DNA of 64,000 nt from Lysinibacillus_B sp036662795 (GCF_036662795.1 NZ_JBAFWZ010000012.1:45804-109803), one strand, 5' to 3'; numbered from the stretch's first letter, positions 1-8,332 are shown. Notes: generated by a model not told the origin, from the sequence alone. A program made the numbers and translations.

Positions 1-756
1 GAATTGAGAGTAAATGTTGAAGTAAGTGGGAAATTAAGAAGAGCCGCATTAGATTTACGTGATATTATCGAGAAAGTATTGTTTGACAGTCATTACAATG
101 AGCACGAGGAAGATGATTGTAAAGCATGTCGAGAAAAAGCGGATGCCACGGTCATGACACTTATTAATAAATTTCCGACAATCCGCCACATCATTCAAAC
201 GGACATTCAAGCTGCCTATAACGGTGATCCGGCGGCCATTTCAACAGAGGAAATTTTGTTAAGCTATCCGTCCATTACAGCTGTTTGTATTCATCGTATT
301 GCACATGAGTTATATAAATTAGATGTGCAAATTATCCCACGTATTATGTCGGAGTATGCACATCAATTAACAGGTATCGATATTCATCCAGGGGCATCGA
401 TTGGTGAATCGTTCTTTATCGATCATGGAACAGGTGTTGTAATTGGTGAAACATGTACGATTGGGAATAACGTAAAAATTTATCAAGGTGTAACGCTTGG
501 TGCTCTAAGCTTCCCGCTGGATTCTAACGGAAATCCGATTAAAGGAATTAAACGTCACCCGGATATTGGGGACAATGCAGTCATTTATGCTGGTGCAACG
601 ATTCTAGGTGGAGAAACGAGAATTGGCCATGATTCGGTGTTAGGAAGTAATATTTGGCTGACGCATTCAGTCCCACCATATTCGAGAGTGTATAATTCAC
701 AGCCATCACCTACGATTAGCAATAGCCAAATTAAAAATATAGACTTTCAAATCTGA
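1..756 (+). CDS. cysE: Serine O-acetyltransferase, long form (5' partial)
   Basis: Transfers acetyl from acetyl-CoA to L-serine to give O-acetylserine, the carbon skeleton for cysteine synthesis in the cytoplasm. An N-terminal helical region (about 120 residues) is followed by a left-handed beta-helix of hexapeptide repeats; HPGASIG, FIDHGTGVVIGE and QGVTLGA are the acetyltransferase signature. The frame is open to base 1, and a TTG at 4 has no ribosome binding site, so the real start is probably upstream of the window. The N-terminal part, with a CKAC pair, is longer than in the short CysE of Bacillus subtilis and resembles the roughly 300-residue EpsC-type enzymes. It sits before ispF rather than between gltX and cysS as in B. 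subtilis. Family assignment is firm; the full length is unknown. Confidence 0.88.
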   Translation, partial: ELRVNVEVSGKLRRAALDLRDIIEKVLFDSHYNEHEEDDCKACREKADATVMTLINKFPTIRHIIQTDIQAAYNGDPAAISTEEILLSYPSITAVCIHRIAHELYKLDVQIIPRIMSEYAHQLTGIDIHPGASIGESFFIDHGTGVVIGETCTIGNNVKIYQGVTLGALSFPLDSNGNPIKGIKRHPDIGDNAVIYAGATILGGETRIGHDSVLGSNIWLTHSVPPYSRVYNSQPSPTISNSQIKNIDFQI

Positions 757-789
757 TTTGTAACGGGCATCCTTTTTGTAAAAGCGGAG

Positions 790-817
790 AGGGTGTCTTT
801 CTTTTGTACGCCCTTTG
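790..817 (+). terminator. Possible weak terminator after cysE
   Basis: A 7-bp stem (AGGGTGT with ACGCCCT, one G-T pair) with an 11-base loop is followed by a short T-rich run. The stem is weak, so readthrough into ispF is possible. Confidence 0.3.
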
Positions 818-880
818 TTATTCTATAAAAAGAAGGCTATACTAGAACTATCTAAATATAATGGTAAAGGAAAGATGAAC

Positions 881-1357
881 ATGTTTCGAGTAGGACAAGG
901 CTATGACGTGCATGCATTCGCAGAAGGACGTAAACTTATTTTAGGTGGTATTGAGATTCCACATGATCGAGGACTGTTAGGTCATTCAGATGCAGATGTA
1001 CTTCTGCACACAATTACTGATGCAGCACTTGGTGCAATTGGAGAAGGGGATATTGGTCGTCACTTTCCTGATACAGATCCTGAGTGGAAGGATGCAGACT
1101 CCGCCAAATTACTTTCATACATTTGGAAAATAGTTGAGGACAAAGGCTATGTGCTAGGAAATGTAGATGCAACGATCATTGCGCAGCGCCCTAAAATGGC
1201 ACCTTATATAGAGCCGATAAAAAATCGTATTGCCGAATTGTTAAACGCGGATCCATCACAAGTGAATGTGAAGGCAACAACGACTGAAAAGTTAGGCTTC
1301 ACAGGACGCGAGGAAGGTATCGCTTCACTTGCGACGATTTTACTAATCAAAAAATAA
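881..1357 (+). CDS. ispF: 2-C-methyl-D-erythritol 2,4-cyclodiphosphate synthase
   Basis: Cyclises CDP-methylerythritol 2-phosphate with release of CMP in the non-mevalonate isoprenoid pathway. The 158-residue length is standard. Metal-binding residues are visible in GQGYDVHAF near the N-terminus and in the LGHSDADVLLH segment; the C-terminal TTEKLGFTGREEGI is the conserved CDP-binding end. ATG at 881 is preferred over an in-frame ATG at 875 because AAAGGA (866-871) is 9 bases from 881 but only 3 from 875. In B. subtilis ispD directly precedes ispF; here a serine acetyltransferase does. Confidence 0.95.
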   Translation: MFRVGQGYDVHAFAEGRKLILGGIEIPHDRGLLGHSDADVLLHTITDAALGAIGEGDIGRHFPDTDPEWKDADSAKLLSYIWKIVEDKGYVLGNVDATIIAQRPKMAPYIEPIKNRIAELLNADPSQVNVKATTTEKLGFTGREEGIASLATILLIKK

Positions 1358-1361
1358 CAAG

Positions 1362-1405
1362 TGAGCGCGTCGCCTGGAGAAATTCGGCGTGCGCTACTTT
1401 TATTT
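1362..1405 (+). terminator. Intrinsic terminator after ispF
   Basis: AGCGCG-T-CGCC (1364-1374) pairs with GGCG-T-GCGCT (1385-1394), leaving one internal mismatch and a 10-base loop, then a T-rich tract follows. It ends ispF transcription before the gltX start region. Confidence 0.65.
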
Positions 1406-1417
1406 AGTAGGGCACAG

Positions 1418-1426
1418 TGGTAAAAT
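1418..1426 (+). promoter_or_regulatory. Extended -10 promoter candidate for gltX
   Basis: TGGTAAAAT matches an extended -10 (TGn plus TAAAAT). No good -35 is visible 17 bases upstream. It sits just after the ispF terminator and 64 bases before the gltX start, which is where a promoter is needed. Confidence 0.4.
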
Positions 1427-1489
1427 GAACAAAGTCAAAATACATGGTCGAAAACATTTTCAGACATACAATTGAGGAGGCAAATTAAC

Positions 1490-2950
1490 ATGACAAAGGA
1501 AGTTCGTGTTCGTTATGCGCCATCTCCAACGGGCTTTTTACACATCGGTGGAGCGCGCACAGCGTTATTTAACTACTTATATGCAAAACATAACAACGGT
1601 AAATTTATCGTTCGTATTGAGGATACAGATATTGAGCGTAATGTAGAGGGCGGCGAAGCATCTCAATTAGATAATTTACGCTGGTTAGGAATTATTCCGG
1701 ATGAGTCGATTGATATCGGCGGACCTTATGCACCGTATCGCCAAATGGAGCGCCTAGATATTTATAAGAAGCATGCAGAAGAGCTACTTGAGCGTGGCCT
1801 AGCATATAAATGCTTCTGTACATCAGAGGAATTAGAAGCATCTCGTGAAAAACAAAAGGCAGCAGGTGTAGCGGCTCCTACGTATGATGGTACATGCCGT
1901 AACTTAACAGCAGATGAGGTTGCTGCAAAAGAAGCAGCAGGTGTTCCTTATACAATTCGAATGCGCGTACCGGCGGGTGTTACATACAAATTTACGGACT
2001 TAGTGCGTGGTGAGGTAACATTCGAGTCGAAGGATATCGGTGACTGGGTGCTAGTGAAAGCAAACGGAATCCCGACGTATAACTACGCTGTTGTACTAGA
2101 TGATCACTTTATGGATATTACACATGTATTCCGTGGAGAAGAGCATTTATCGAACACGCCAAAGCAAATGATGATTTTTGATGCATTTAGTTGGGAATAT
2201 CCTGAGTACGGTCATATGACGTTAATCGTCAATGAAGATCGTAAGAAATTATCGAAGCGTGATGAATCAATTATTCAATTCGTGGCGCAATATAAAGATT
2301 TAGGATACTTGCCTGAAGCAATGTTTAACTTCTTCGCGTTACTTGGCTGGTCTCCTGAAGGGGAAGAAGAAATTTTCTCTCATGATGAGCTTGTTAAATT
2401 ATTCGACGAGAAGCGTCTATCGAAGTCGCCGTCGATGTTCGATAAAACAAAGCTTACATGGATGAATAACCAATATATTAAAAAGTTATCTCGTGAAGAG
2501 GTAGTGGCGTTAGCTTTACCTCATCTACAAAAAGCGGGCTTACTTCCGGAAGAGCTATCAGAGGAGCAAGCGGCTTGGGCAGCCGATTTAATCGGTCTTT
2601 ACCATGACCAAATGAGCTACGGTGCAGAAATCGTTGAACTTTCTAGCCTATTCTTCAAGGATGACCTTGCATATGATGAAGAGGCAAAGGAAGTCCTTGC
2701 GGGTGAAACAGTACCGGCAGTAATGGCTTCTTTTAAGGCACAGCTAGAAGCGTTAGAAACATTCGATGCGGATTCAATTAAAGCGGCCGTAAAAGCTGTG
2801 CAAAAGGAAACGGGTGCAAAAGGAAAAGGCTTGTTCATGCCAATTCGTGTTGTGACAACTGGACAAACACATGGTCCTGAGCTACCAAATGCTATTGCAT
2901 TAATTGGGAAAGAAAAAGCGATTGCACGAGTAGAAAAATACGCTAATTAA
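1490..2950 (+). CDS. gltX: Glutamyl-tRNA synthetase
   Basis: Charges tRNA-Glu and, as usual in Bacillales, presumably also tRNA-Gln, with GatCAB then amidating Glu-tRNA-Gln (family knowledge; GatCAB is not in the window). Class I synthetase: the HIGH-like PSPTGFLHIGG is at residues 8-18 and KLSKRD is the KMSKS loop near residue 255. The 486-residue length is normal. ATG at 1490 follows GAGGAGG at good spacing; an upstream in-frame TTG at 1472 lies before that ribosome binding site and is rejected. The next gene is under its own T-box, so gltX and cysS are regulated separately. Confidence 0.97.
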   Translation: MTKEVRVRYAPSPTGFLHIGGARTALFNYLYAKHNNGKFIVRIEDTDIERNVEGGEASQLDNLRWLGIIPDESIDIGGPYAPYRQMERLDIYKKHAEELLERGLAYKCFCTSEELEASREKQKAAGVAAPTYDGTCRNLTADEVAAKEAAGVPYTIRMRVPAGVTYKFTDLVRGEVTFESKDIGDWVLVKANGIPTYNYAVVLDDHFMDITHVFRGEEHLSNTPKQMMIFDAFSWEYPEYGHMTLIVNEDRKKLSKRDESIIQFVAQYKDLGYLPEAMFNFFALLGWSPEGEEEIFSHDELVKLFDEKRLSKSPSMFDKTKLTWMNNQYIKKLSREEVVALALPHLQKAGLLPEELSEEQAAWAADLIGLYHDQMSYGAEIVELSSLFFKDDLAYDEEAKEVLAGETVPAVMASFKAQLEALETFDADSIKAAVKAVQKETGAKGKGLFMPIRVVTTGQTHGPELPNAIALIGKEKAIARVEKYAN

Positions 2951-3021
2951 CAAAAATATTGATTTTTCAAAAAACTTATGTACAATTAATATACATTTAT
3001 AAATAATCGTATCGCGTTGAA

Positions 3022-3262
3022 AAGGAGAAGTACACAATCCCTATGCCCTAAAGAGAGGACTATCACCGGCTGAAAGTAGTCTGAGCGGAGGATGTGGAAA
3101 TGCACCTTTGAGTACTTTGCTGAAATGGAAGTAGGCAAGTCGAGTAGTCCTCGTTACCGGACAGTAAAGTGGAAGGTGCTTGCCTTCAATTCAGAGTGGG
3201 ACCGCGCGGAAATTGCGTCTCTGTCATCTAACCTAATGGGGATGATAGAGGCGCTTTTTTTG
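3022..3262 (+). promoter_or_regulatory. T-box leader, cysteine-specific, controlling cysS
   Basis: A transcription-attenuating RNA that senses uncharged tRNA. The T-box core TGGGACCGCG is at 3197-3206. An intrinsic terminator follows: GCGTCTCTGTCATC (3215-3228) pairs with GATGATAGAGGCGC (3241-3254) before seven T residues. The likely specifier codon is TGC (Cys) at 3101-3103 in the stem I region, matching the downstream gene. When uncharged tRNA-Cys pairs with the T-box, the antiterminator forms and cysS is transcribed. The specifier position is inferred from placement, not from a folded model. Confidence 0.92.
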
Positions 3263-3343
3263 TTGGAAAAGTATGAATAGTTTTCTTGGCAATTTCGTTT
3301 AAATGTAAAAATAATGGCATAATGATAAAAGGAGTAATGAAAT

Positions 3344-4744
3344 ATGAGTATTCAAATATTTAACTCGTTAACAAGACAAAAAGAAGCATTTGTCCCTTTA
3401 GAAGAGGGAAAAGTAAAAATGTATGTATGTGGACCAACTGTTTACAACTACATTCATATCGGTAACTCACGTCCGGTCATTGTGTACGATACAGTACGTC
3501 GTTATTTTCAGTATGTTGGCTATGAAGTGAAATTTGTATCAAATTTTACAGATGTAGATGACAAAATTATTAAAGTGGCTAATGAATTAGGTGAGGAAGT
3601 ATTTGACGTAACAGAGCGCTTTATCGCAGCGTATTTCGATGATATTACGGCATTAGGGTGCAAAAAAGCAGATGTTCATCCTCGTGTAACAGATCATATG
3701 GATGATATTGTCGAATTTATTGGTGTGCTTATTGAGAAAGGGTTTGCATACGAATCCCAGGGAGATGTGTATTATCGTACACGTAAATTTGAAGGCTATG
3801 GCAAGCTAAGTCACCAATCAATTGACGATTTAAAAGTCGGTGCCCGTATTGAAGCAGGTGAGAAAAAGGAAGATCCGCTCGATTTTGCCCTATGGAAGGC
3901 AGCAAAACCGGGAGAAATCTTCTGGGAGAGTCCTTGGGGTAATGGTCGACCAGGCTGGCATATTGAGTGTTCTGTAATGGCACGCGAGCATTTAGGTGAT
4001 ACAATTGATATTCATGCTGGTGGGCAGGATTTAACGTTCCCACACCATGAAAATGAAATTGCGCAATCTGAAGCACATACAAATAAAACATTTGCGCGTT
4101 ATTGGATGCATAACGGGTATATTAATATCGATAATGAAAAAATGTCCAAATCACTGGGGAATTTTGTGCTAGTAAACGATATTCGTAAACAAATCGATCC
4201 TCAAGTCCTACGCTTCTTTATGCTATCTGTTCATTATCGCCACCCGATTAACTTTGCACAGGATTTAGTTCAATCGGCACAAGCGGGTCTAGAGCGATTG
4301 CGAACAGCCTATGGGAATGTACAGCATCGCTTAAATACAACGGCGGGGCTTGGTGAGGCTAGCGATGAATGGTTAGCTAAAATTGCAGAAGTAAAGGTTC
4401 AATTTGAAGAAGCAATGAATGATGACTTCAATACTGCCAATGCAATCTCTGCCCTATTTGAGCTGGCACGTATTGCGAACACATATCTCAATGAGAGTAA
4501 TACAGAAGAGGGTGTACTTCAAGAGATTATTGAAACCTTTGATACAATAGGAAAGGTCCTTGGAATTGCCTTTTCTGTTGAAGAGGAATTATTGGATGAG
4601 GAGATCGAGGCATTAATCGAAGAGCGTAATGCGGCACGAAAAAACCGTGATTTTGCACGCTCTGATGAAATTCGAGACAGTTTACTGAGCATGAATATCG
4701 TTTTGGAAGATACTCGTCAAGGTACGCGCTGGAAACGAGGATAA
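3344..4744 (+). CDS. cysS: Cysteinyl-tRNA synthetase
   Basis: Charges tRNA-Cys. Class I enzyme of normal length (466 residues). PTVYNYIHIGNSR carries the HIGH motif, KMSKSLGN the KMSKS loop. Zinc ligands of the family are visible: Cys in MYVCGPT, Cys in WHIECSVMA, and His and Glu in HHENEIAQSE. The start ATG at 3344 follows AAAAGGAG (3327-3334). It is the first gene of a tight run with mrnC (4 bases), rlmB (0 bases) and rae1, so the upstream T-box probably influences all of them. Confidence 0.97.
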   Translation: MSIQIFNSLTRQKEAFVPLEEGKVKMYVCGPTVYNYIHIGNSRPVIVYDTVRRYFQYVGYEVKFVSNFTDVDDKIIKVANELGEEVFDVTERFIAAYFDDITALGCKKADVHPRVTDHMDDIVEFIGVLIEKGFAYESQGDVYYRTRKFEGYGKLSHQSIDDLKVGARIEAGEKKEDPLDFALWKAAKPGEIFWESPWGNGRPGWHIECSVMAREHLGDTIDIHAGGQDLTFPHHENEIAQSEAHTNKTFARYWMHNGYINIDNEKMSKSLGNFVLVNDIRKQIDPQVLRFFMLSVHYRHPINFAQDLVQSAQAGLERLRTAYGNVQHRLNTTAGLGEASDEWLAKIAEVKVQFEEAMNDDFNTANAISALFELARIANTYLNESNTEEGVLQEIIETFDTIGKVLGIAFSVEEELLDEEIEALIEERNAARKNRDFARSDEIRDSLLSMNIVLEDTRQGTRWKRG

Positions 4745-4748
4745 TCTA

Positions 4749-5165
4749 ATGGCAAAACTTCGTATCGAAGACGTAAAGCAATTAAACGCCCTAGCCCTAG
4801 CTTACATGGGGGATGCTGTTCTTGAACAAAAGGTTCGCGAGCATCTCCTGTTATCGGGGCGTGTTAAACCGAATACATTACATCGCGAAGCAACGAAATA
4901 TGTATCGGCGAAGGCGCAATCTATGATCATGCACCGTTTCATGGATGAGGATTTTTTAACAGAAGAAGAGTTGGCTGTATTTCGACGTGGACGTAACGCG
5001 AAATCAGGAACAGTACCGAAAAATACAGATGTACAAACATATCGCAATAGCTCAGGCTTTGAAGCGGTATTAGGTAGTCTTTATTTATCCGGCCAATTAG
5101 ACAGAGTATATACAATAATAGATTATGCAATAGAAATAATCGAACAGTCGAAAGGAGTGTCATAA
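4749..5165 (+). CDS. mrnC: Mini-ribonuclease III
   Basis: Double-strand-specific endonuclease that matures the ends of 23S rRNA in Bacillus. The 138 residues are a lone RNase III catalytic domain without a dsRNA-binding domain. The metal-binding Asp is in AYMGDAVLE and the second acidic site in the GFEAVLGSLYLSG segment. The gene starts 4 bases after cysS and its stop directly abuts the rlmB start, as in the conserved cysS-mrnC-rlmB-yacP cluster. Confidence 0.93.
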   Translation: MAKLRIEDVKQLNALALAYMGDAVLEQKVREHLLLSGRVKPNTLHREATKYVSAKAQSMIMHRFMDEDFLTEEELAVFRRGRNAKSGTVPKNTDVQTYRNSSGFEAVLGSLYLSGQLDRVYTIIDYAIEIIEQSKGVS

Positions 5166-5924
5166 ATGGCGGACCAACAGCACAATGGAGAAATGATCGC
5201 AGGAAAAAATCCGGTATTAGAAGCGCTTCGTTCAGGCCGTGAAATGAATAAACTATGGATTGCAGAAGGAGTTAAAAAGGCGGGAATTAATGAATTATTA
5301 GATTTAGCCCGCGAGCGTGGTGTACTCGTGCAATTCGTACCAAAGAAAAAGGTGGATCAGCTCTCAGATGCTAATCATCAAGGGATTGTCGCTTCTGTTG
5401 CTGCATATCAATATGCAGAGCTGGACGATATATTCGCTGCGGCAAAAGCGAAAAATGAAGATCCGTTTTTCCTCGTGTTAGATGAATTAGAGGATCCTCA
5501 TAATTTAGGCTCAATTATGCGAACAGCAGATGCGATTGGTGTACATGGTATAATTATTCCAAAGCGTCGCGCGGTAGGCTTAACAGCTGTTGTAGCAAAG
5601 GCTTCAACGGGAGCTATAGAGCATGTACCGGTTGTGCGAGTAACAAATCTAGCGCAAACGGTCGACGAACTAAAGGACCGTGGTGTTTGGATTGCGGGTA
5701 CAGACGCGAAAGGTTCAGCTGATTATCGGAAAATGGATGCTACACTGCCACTGGCTATTATCATCGGCAGTGAAGGAAAAGGGATGAGTCGTCTTCTCAA
5801 GGATAAATGCGATTTCCTTTATCATCTACCAATGGTCGGTCATGTCACTTCGTTAAATGCCTCGGTTGCTGCTGCACTGTTAATGTATGAAGTGTATCGC
5901 AAGCGCCAAGAAATGAATGGCTAA
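5166..5924 (+). CDS. rlmB: 23S rRNA (guanosine-2'-O-)-methyltransferase RlmB
   Basis: SPOUT-class (TrmH family) enzyme that 2'-O-methylates G2251 (E. coli numbering) in the peptidyl-transferase P loop, using S-adenosylmethionine. An N-terminal L30e-like substrate-binding domain (about residues 1-90) precedes the knotted catalytic domain. The three TrmH motifs are present: EDPHNLGSIMRTADAIG, IIIGSEGKGMSRLL, and SLNASVAAALLMYE at the C-terminus. AAAGGAG just upstream, inside the end of mrnC, serves as ribosome binding site. Confidence 0.93.
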   Translation: MADQQHNGEMIAGKNPVLEALRSGREMNKLWIAEGVKKAGINELLDLARERGVLVQFVPKKKVDQLSDANHQGIVASVAAYQYAELDDIFAAAKAKNEDPFFLVLDELEDPHNLGSIMRTADAIGVHGIIIPKRRAVGLTAVVAKASTGAIEHVPVVRVTNLAQTVDELKDRGVWIAGTDAKGSADYRKMDATLPLAIIIGSEGKGMSRLLKDKCDFLYHLPMVGHVTSLNASVAAALLMYEVYRKRQEMNG

Positions 5925-5930
5925 AATAAC

Positions 5931-6443
5931 ATGCAAAATATTTTGCTTGTAGATGGCTACAATATGATTGGTGCCTGGGCTGAGCTAAGGCCGCTTCGTG
6001 ACCAAAACTTCGAGGATGCCCGAGACAGGTTAATCGAGCTTATGGCTGAATATAAAGCCGCGATGGGGTGGCGTGTAATTGTCGTATTTGATGCACATTT
6101 AGTTCCAGGCACGGAACAATTGTACGTTCAACATGCAGTAGAAGTTATTTATACTCGAAAAAATGAAACTGCAGATGAACGAATCGAAAAATTAACGAAT
6201 GAATTAAGAGGGAGAAAGATACAAATTCATGTAGCTACCTCCGATATGACTGAACAAAGCGTAGTATTTGGACAAGGCGCGTTACGAAAGTCAGCAAAAG
6301 AACTCGAAATTGAAATGAAAATTATTCAAGCCAAAATATCGTCAAAAGTCAAATCGGCTCGAAGTGAAAAGCCTGCATCACGCATTCCGCTCACGAAAGA
6401 TGTTGAGTTAATGTTTGAAAAATGGAGAAGAGGGTTAAAATAG
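5931..6443 (+). CDS. rae1: NYN-domain endoribonuclease Rae1 (YacP)
   Basis: Small PIN-like/NYN nuclease; the B. subtilis orthologue enters the ribosomal A site and cleaves mRNA during translation. NILLVDGYNMIGAW at the N-terminus carries the first catalytic Asp, and further conserved acidic residues lie around VVFDAH and ADERIEKL. Length 170 residues as in YacP. It lies 6 bases after rlmB and before sigH, the standard order in Bacillales. Confidence 0.9.
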   Translation: MQNILLVDGYNMIGAWAELRPLRDQNFEDARDRLIELMAEYKAAMGWRVIVVFDAHLVPGTEQLYVQHAVEVIYTRKNETADERIEKLTNELRGRKIQIHVATSDMTEQSVVFGQGALRKSAKELEIEMKIIQAKISSKVKSARSEKPASRIPLTKDVELMFEKWRRGLK

Positions 6444-6447
6444 ATTG

Positions 6448-6477
6448 TTGACCGTTATTTTCCAATTACATTATACT
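6448..6477 (+). promoter_or_regulatory. Sigma-A promoter for sigH
   Basis: TTGACC at 6448-6453, an 18-base spacer and TATACT at 6472-6477. It starts 5 bases after the rae1 stop and 61 bases before the sigH start. In B. subtilis the equivalent promoter is repressed by AbrB; no such site can be called by eye here. Confidence 0.7.
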
Positions 6478-6513
6478 ATTCCTAAGAATTGTGGCATAAC
6501 TGAGGTGAGGACA

Positions 6514-7161
6514 TTGCTTAAAAGCGAGAAATTACAAGTTATACAGCATTTTGAAAGATATTCAGATGAAGAGCTTGTTGAACAGGTTCATTTAGGCAAT
6601 GTAGATGCGTTAGATTATTTAATTACGAAATACCGCTTGTTTGTCAAAGCGAAGGCACGCTCGTATTTTTTAATAGGGGCAGATAAGGAAGATATTATCC
6701 AAGAAGGAATGATCGGTTTATATAAGGCCATTCGTGACTTCAAATGGGACAAGCTCGCTTCTTTTCGGGCGTTTGCCGAGCTTTGCATTACACGTCAAAT
6801 CATTACGGCTATCAAAACGGCTACTCGTCAAAAACATATTCCGCTAAATTCATATGTTTCACTCGACAAACCAATCTATGATGAGGAATCTGAGCGCACA
6901 TTGATGGATGTCATTATTAGTCCTCTATCAGATGACCCTGAAAATTTAATGATTAATAGAGAAGAGTATAGTCGTTTAGAGGGAAAAATGAGTGAAGTGT
7001 TGAGTGAGCTGGAACAGCAAGTTTTAGCACTGTATTTAGAGGGGCGATCCTATAACGAGATTTCGGAGTTATTAAATCGTCATGTGAAGTCTATTGATAA
7101 CGCCCTGCAGCGTGTAAAGAGAAAACTAGAACGGCATTTAGAAATTGGCGAAATGCCGTAG
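6514..7161 (+). CDS. sigH: RNA polymerase sigma factor SigH
   Basis: Sigma-70 family factor directing early stationary-phase and sporulation genes such as spo0A and the spoIIA operon (known from B. subtilis). Region 2 spans roughly residues 25-95 (YRLFVKAKARSYF, DKEDIIQEGMIGLYKAIRDF) and region 4 the C-terminal helix-turn-helix (YNEISELLNRHVKSIDNALQ). The TTG start at 6514 follows GAGGTGAGG (6502-6510) and gives 215 residues, close to the 218 of B. subtilis. An earlier in-frame TTG at 6445 would overlap the promoter and lacks a binding site. Confidence 0.94.
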   Translation: MLKSEKLQVIQHFERYSDEELVEQVHLGNVDALDYLITKYRLFVKAKARSYFLIGADKEDIIQEGMIGLYKAIRDFKWDKLASFRAFAELCITRQIITAIKTATRQKHIPLNSYVSLDKPIYDEESERTLMDVIISPLSDDPENLMINREEYSRLEGKMSEVLSELEQQVLALYLEGRSYNEISELLNRHVKSIDNALQRVKRKLERHLEIGEMP

Positions 7162-7178
7162 TAGCGGTGGTACGCTTG

Positions 7179-7207
7179 TTGACAGTATGAATATTAGGTG
7201 TTAGTCT
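7179..7207 (+). promoter_or_regulatory. Promoter for rpmG-secE
   Basis: TTGACA at 7179-7184, a 17-base spacer and TAGTCT at 7202-7207, placed 17 bases after sigH and 34 bases before rpmG. Confidence 0.7.
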
Positions 7208-7240
7208 TGAAAAGACAAAATGCCGAAATAGGTGATTTTA

Positions 7241-7387
7241 ATGGCAAAGAAAGTCGTTTTAAGCTGTGAAAAATGCGGCTCGAGAAACTATACAGTACCA
7301 GCAAAATCGGGTGCTACAGTTCGTCTAGAGTTAAAGAAGTTTTGTTCGCATTGTAATGAGCATACTATGCATAAGCAAACGTTATAG
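7241..7387 (+). CDS. rpmG: 50S ribosomal protein L33 (zinc-binding form)
   Basis: A 48-residue large-subunit protein. Two CxxC pairs (Cys9/Cys12 and Cys36/Cys39) form a zinc ribbon, so this is the zinc-requiring C+ paralogue; many Bacillales also carry zinc-free copies elsewhere, induced when zinc is scarce. The weak Shine-Dalgarno AGGTGA precedes the ATG. It sits before secE, the standard rpmG-secE-nusG order. Confidence 0.94.
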   Translation: MAKKVVLSCEKCGSRNYTVPAKSGATVRLELKKFCSHCNEHTMHKQTL

Positions 7388-7428
7388 ATTAAAAATTGAG
7401 AATCGATTCTTTCGGAGGTTAGGCTAGA

Positions 7429-7614
7429 ATGAGCAAGATTACAAACTTTTTTAGCGAAGTCGGCTCAGAAATGCGTAAAACAAGCTGGCCGAAAAGTAAA
7501 GAGTTAACGAAGTATACATTTGTAGTAGTAGTAACCGTAATTCTCTTTGCACTTTACTTTTTAGTAGTAGACTTAGGTATTTCAGAGGCACTTCGTTGGT
7601 TCCTAGAACTATAA
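7429..7614 (+). CDS. secE: Preprotein translocase subunit SecE
   Basis: Single-span membrane protein that clamps SecY in the Sec translocon. The 61 residues hold an amphipathic N-terminal helix (SEMRKTSWPKSKEL, the conserved cytoplasmic motif) and one transmembrane helix at about residues 30-50. TCGGAGGTTAGG precedes the ATG. It is followed by a terminator, separating it from nusG. Confidence 0.95.
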   Translation: MSKITNFFSEVGSEMRKTSWPKSKELTKYTFVVVVTVILFALYFLVVDLGISEALRWFLEL

Positions 7615-7638
7615 AACGTAATAGCATATTTGTGAAAT

Positions 7639-7668
7639 AGCCCGTAAACGCCCAACAACGGGTTTTTT
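7639..7668 (+). terminator. Terminator between secE and nusG
   Basis: AGCCCGT (7639-7645) pairs with ACGGGTT (7658-7664), including one G-T pair, and is followed by a T run. Moderate strength. Confidence 0.6.
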
Positions 7669-7738
7669 CATTTGTTTAATAAAATGTATTGTAAACATTA
7701 GTGAATAAAGGAGGGACGGACGAGTAGTCCAAAGAGCT

Positions 7739-8278
7739 ATGGAGAAAAATTGGTATGTAGTTCATACGTATTCAGGTTATGAAAACCGCGTAAAAGCAAA
7801 CCTAGAAAAACGTGTAGAAACGATGGGGATGCAAGATAAAATCTTCCGTGTAATCGTCCCTGAACAAGAGGAAATCGATGTAAAAGAGGACGGAAAAAAA
7901 CGTACAGTAATGCGTAAAGTATTCCCTGGGTATGTTTTAGTAGAATTAATTATGACAGATGATTCTTGGTATGTAGTACGTAATACACCAGGGGTAACAG
8001 GGTTCATCGGTTCGTCAGGTGGCGGTGCGAAACCAACACCATTACTTCCTGAAGAAGCAGATCGTCTGCTTGCTCAAATGGGTATGAATGAGCGCGCGAT
8101 TGGTGAAATAGCTGTAACAGTAGGTGAAGTGGTAGAGGTGCTTGAAGGGCCGTTTGCACACTTCCAAGGTAAAGTGGAAGAGATCGATATCGAAAAAGGT
8201 AAAATTAAAGTTAGTGTCGATATGTTTGGTCGAGAAACGAAGATGGAACTTGACTTCGAGCAGATTCGAAAAATATAG
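7739..8278 (+). CDS. nusG: Transcription termination/antitermination protein NusG
   Basis: Binds RNA polymerase and modulates pausing and termination. NGN domain at residues 1-110 (NWYVVHTYSGYENRVK, FPGYVLVE, VRNTPGVTGFIG) and a C-terminal KOW domain (VGEVVEVLEGPFAHFQGKVEEI). The N-terminus MEKNWYVVHTYSGYEN is the one known for B. subtilis NusG, which fixes the start. The good Shine-Dalgarno AAAGGAGG (7707-7714) is about 24 bases from this ATG, unusually far; a small hairpin (GGAC 7718-7721 with GTCC 7727-7730) lies between and could shorten the distance. No in-frame start codon lies closer to it. Confidence 0.95.
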   Translation: MEKNWYVVHTYSGYENRVKANLEKRVETMGMQDKIFRVIVPEQEEIDVKEDGKKRTVMRKVFPGYVLVELIMTDDSWYVVRNTPGVTGFIGSSGGGAKPTPLLPEEADRLLAQMGMNERAIGEIAVTVGEVVEVLEGPFAHFQGKVEEIDIEKGKIKVSVDMFGRETKMELDFEQIRKI

Positions 8279-8303
8279 ATTCTATTGTAATAATTTTTTG
8301 TAC

Positions 8304-8332
8304 TTGCGTATAAAGCTTAAAGGTGTTATCAT
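8304..8332 (+). promoter_or_regulatory. Promoter for rplK-rplA
   Basis: TTGCGT at 8304-8309, 17-base spacer, TATCAT at 8327-8332. The resulting leader of about 130 bases holds a 7-bp hairpin (CAGACTG with CAGTCTG, 8341-8367) without a T run, and the L1-type motif described separately. Confidence 0.6.
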
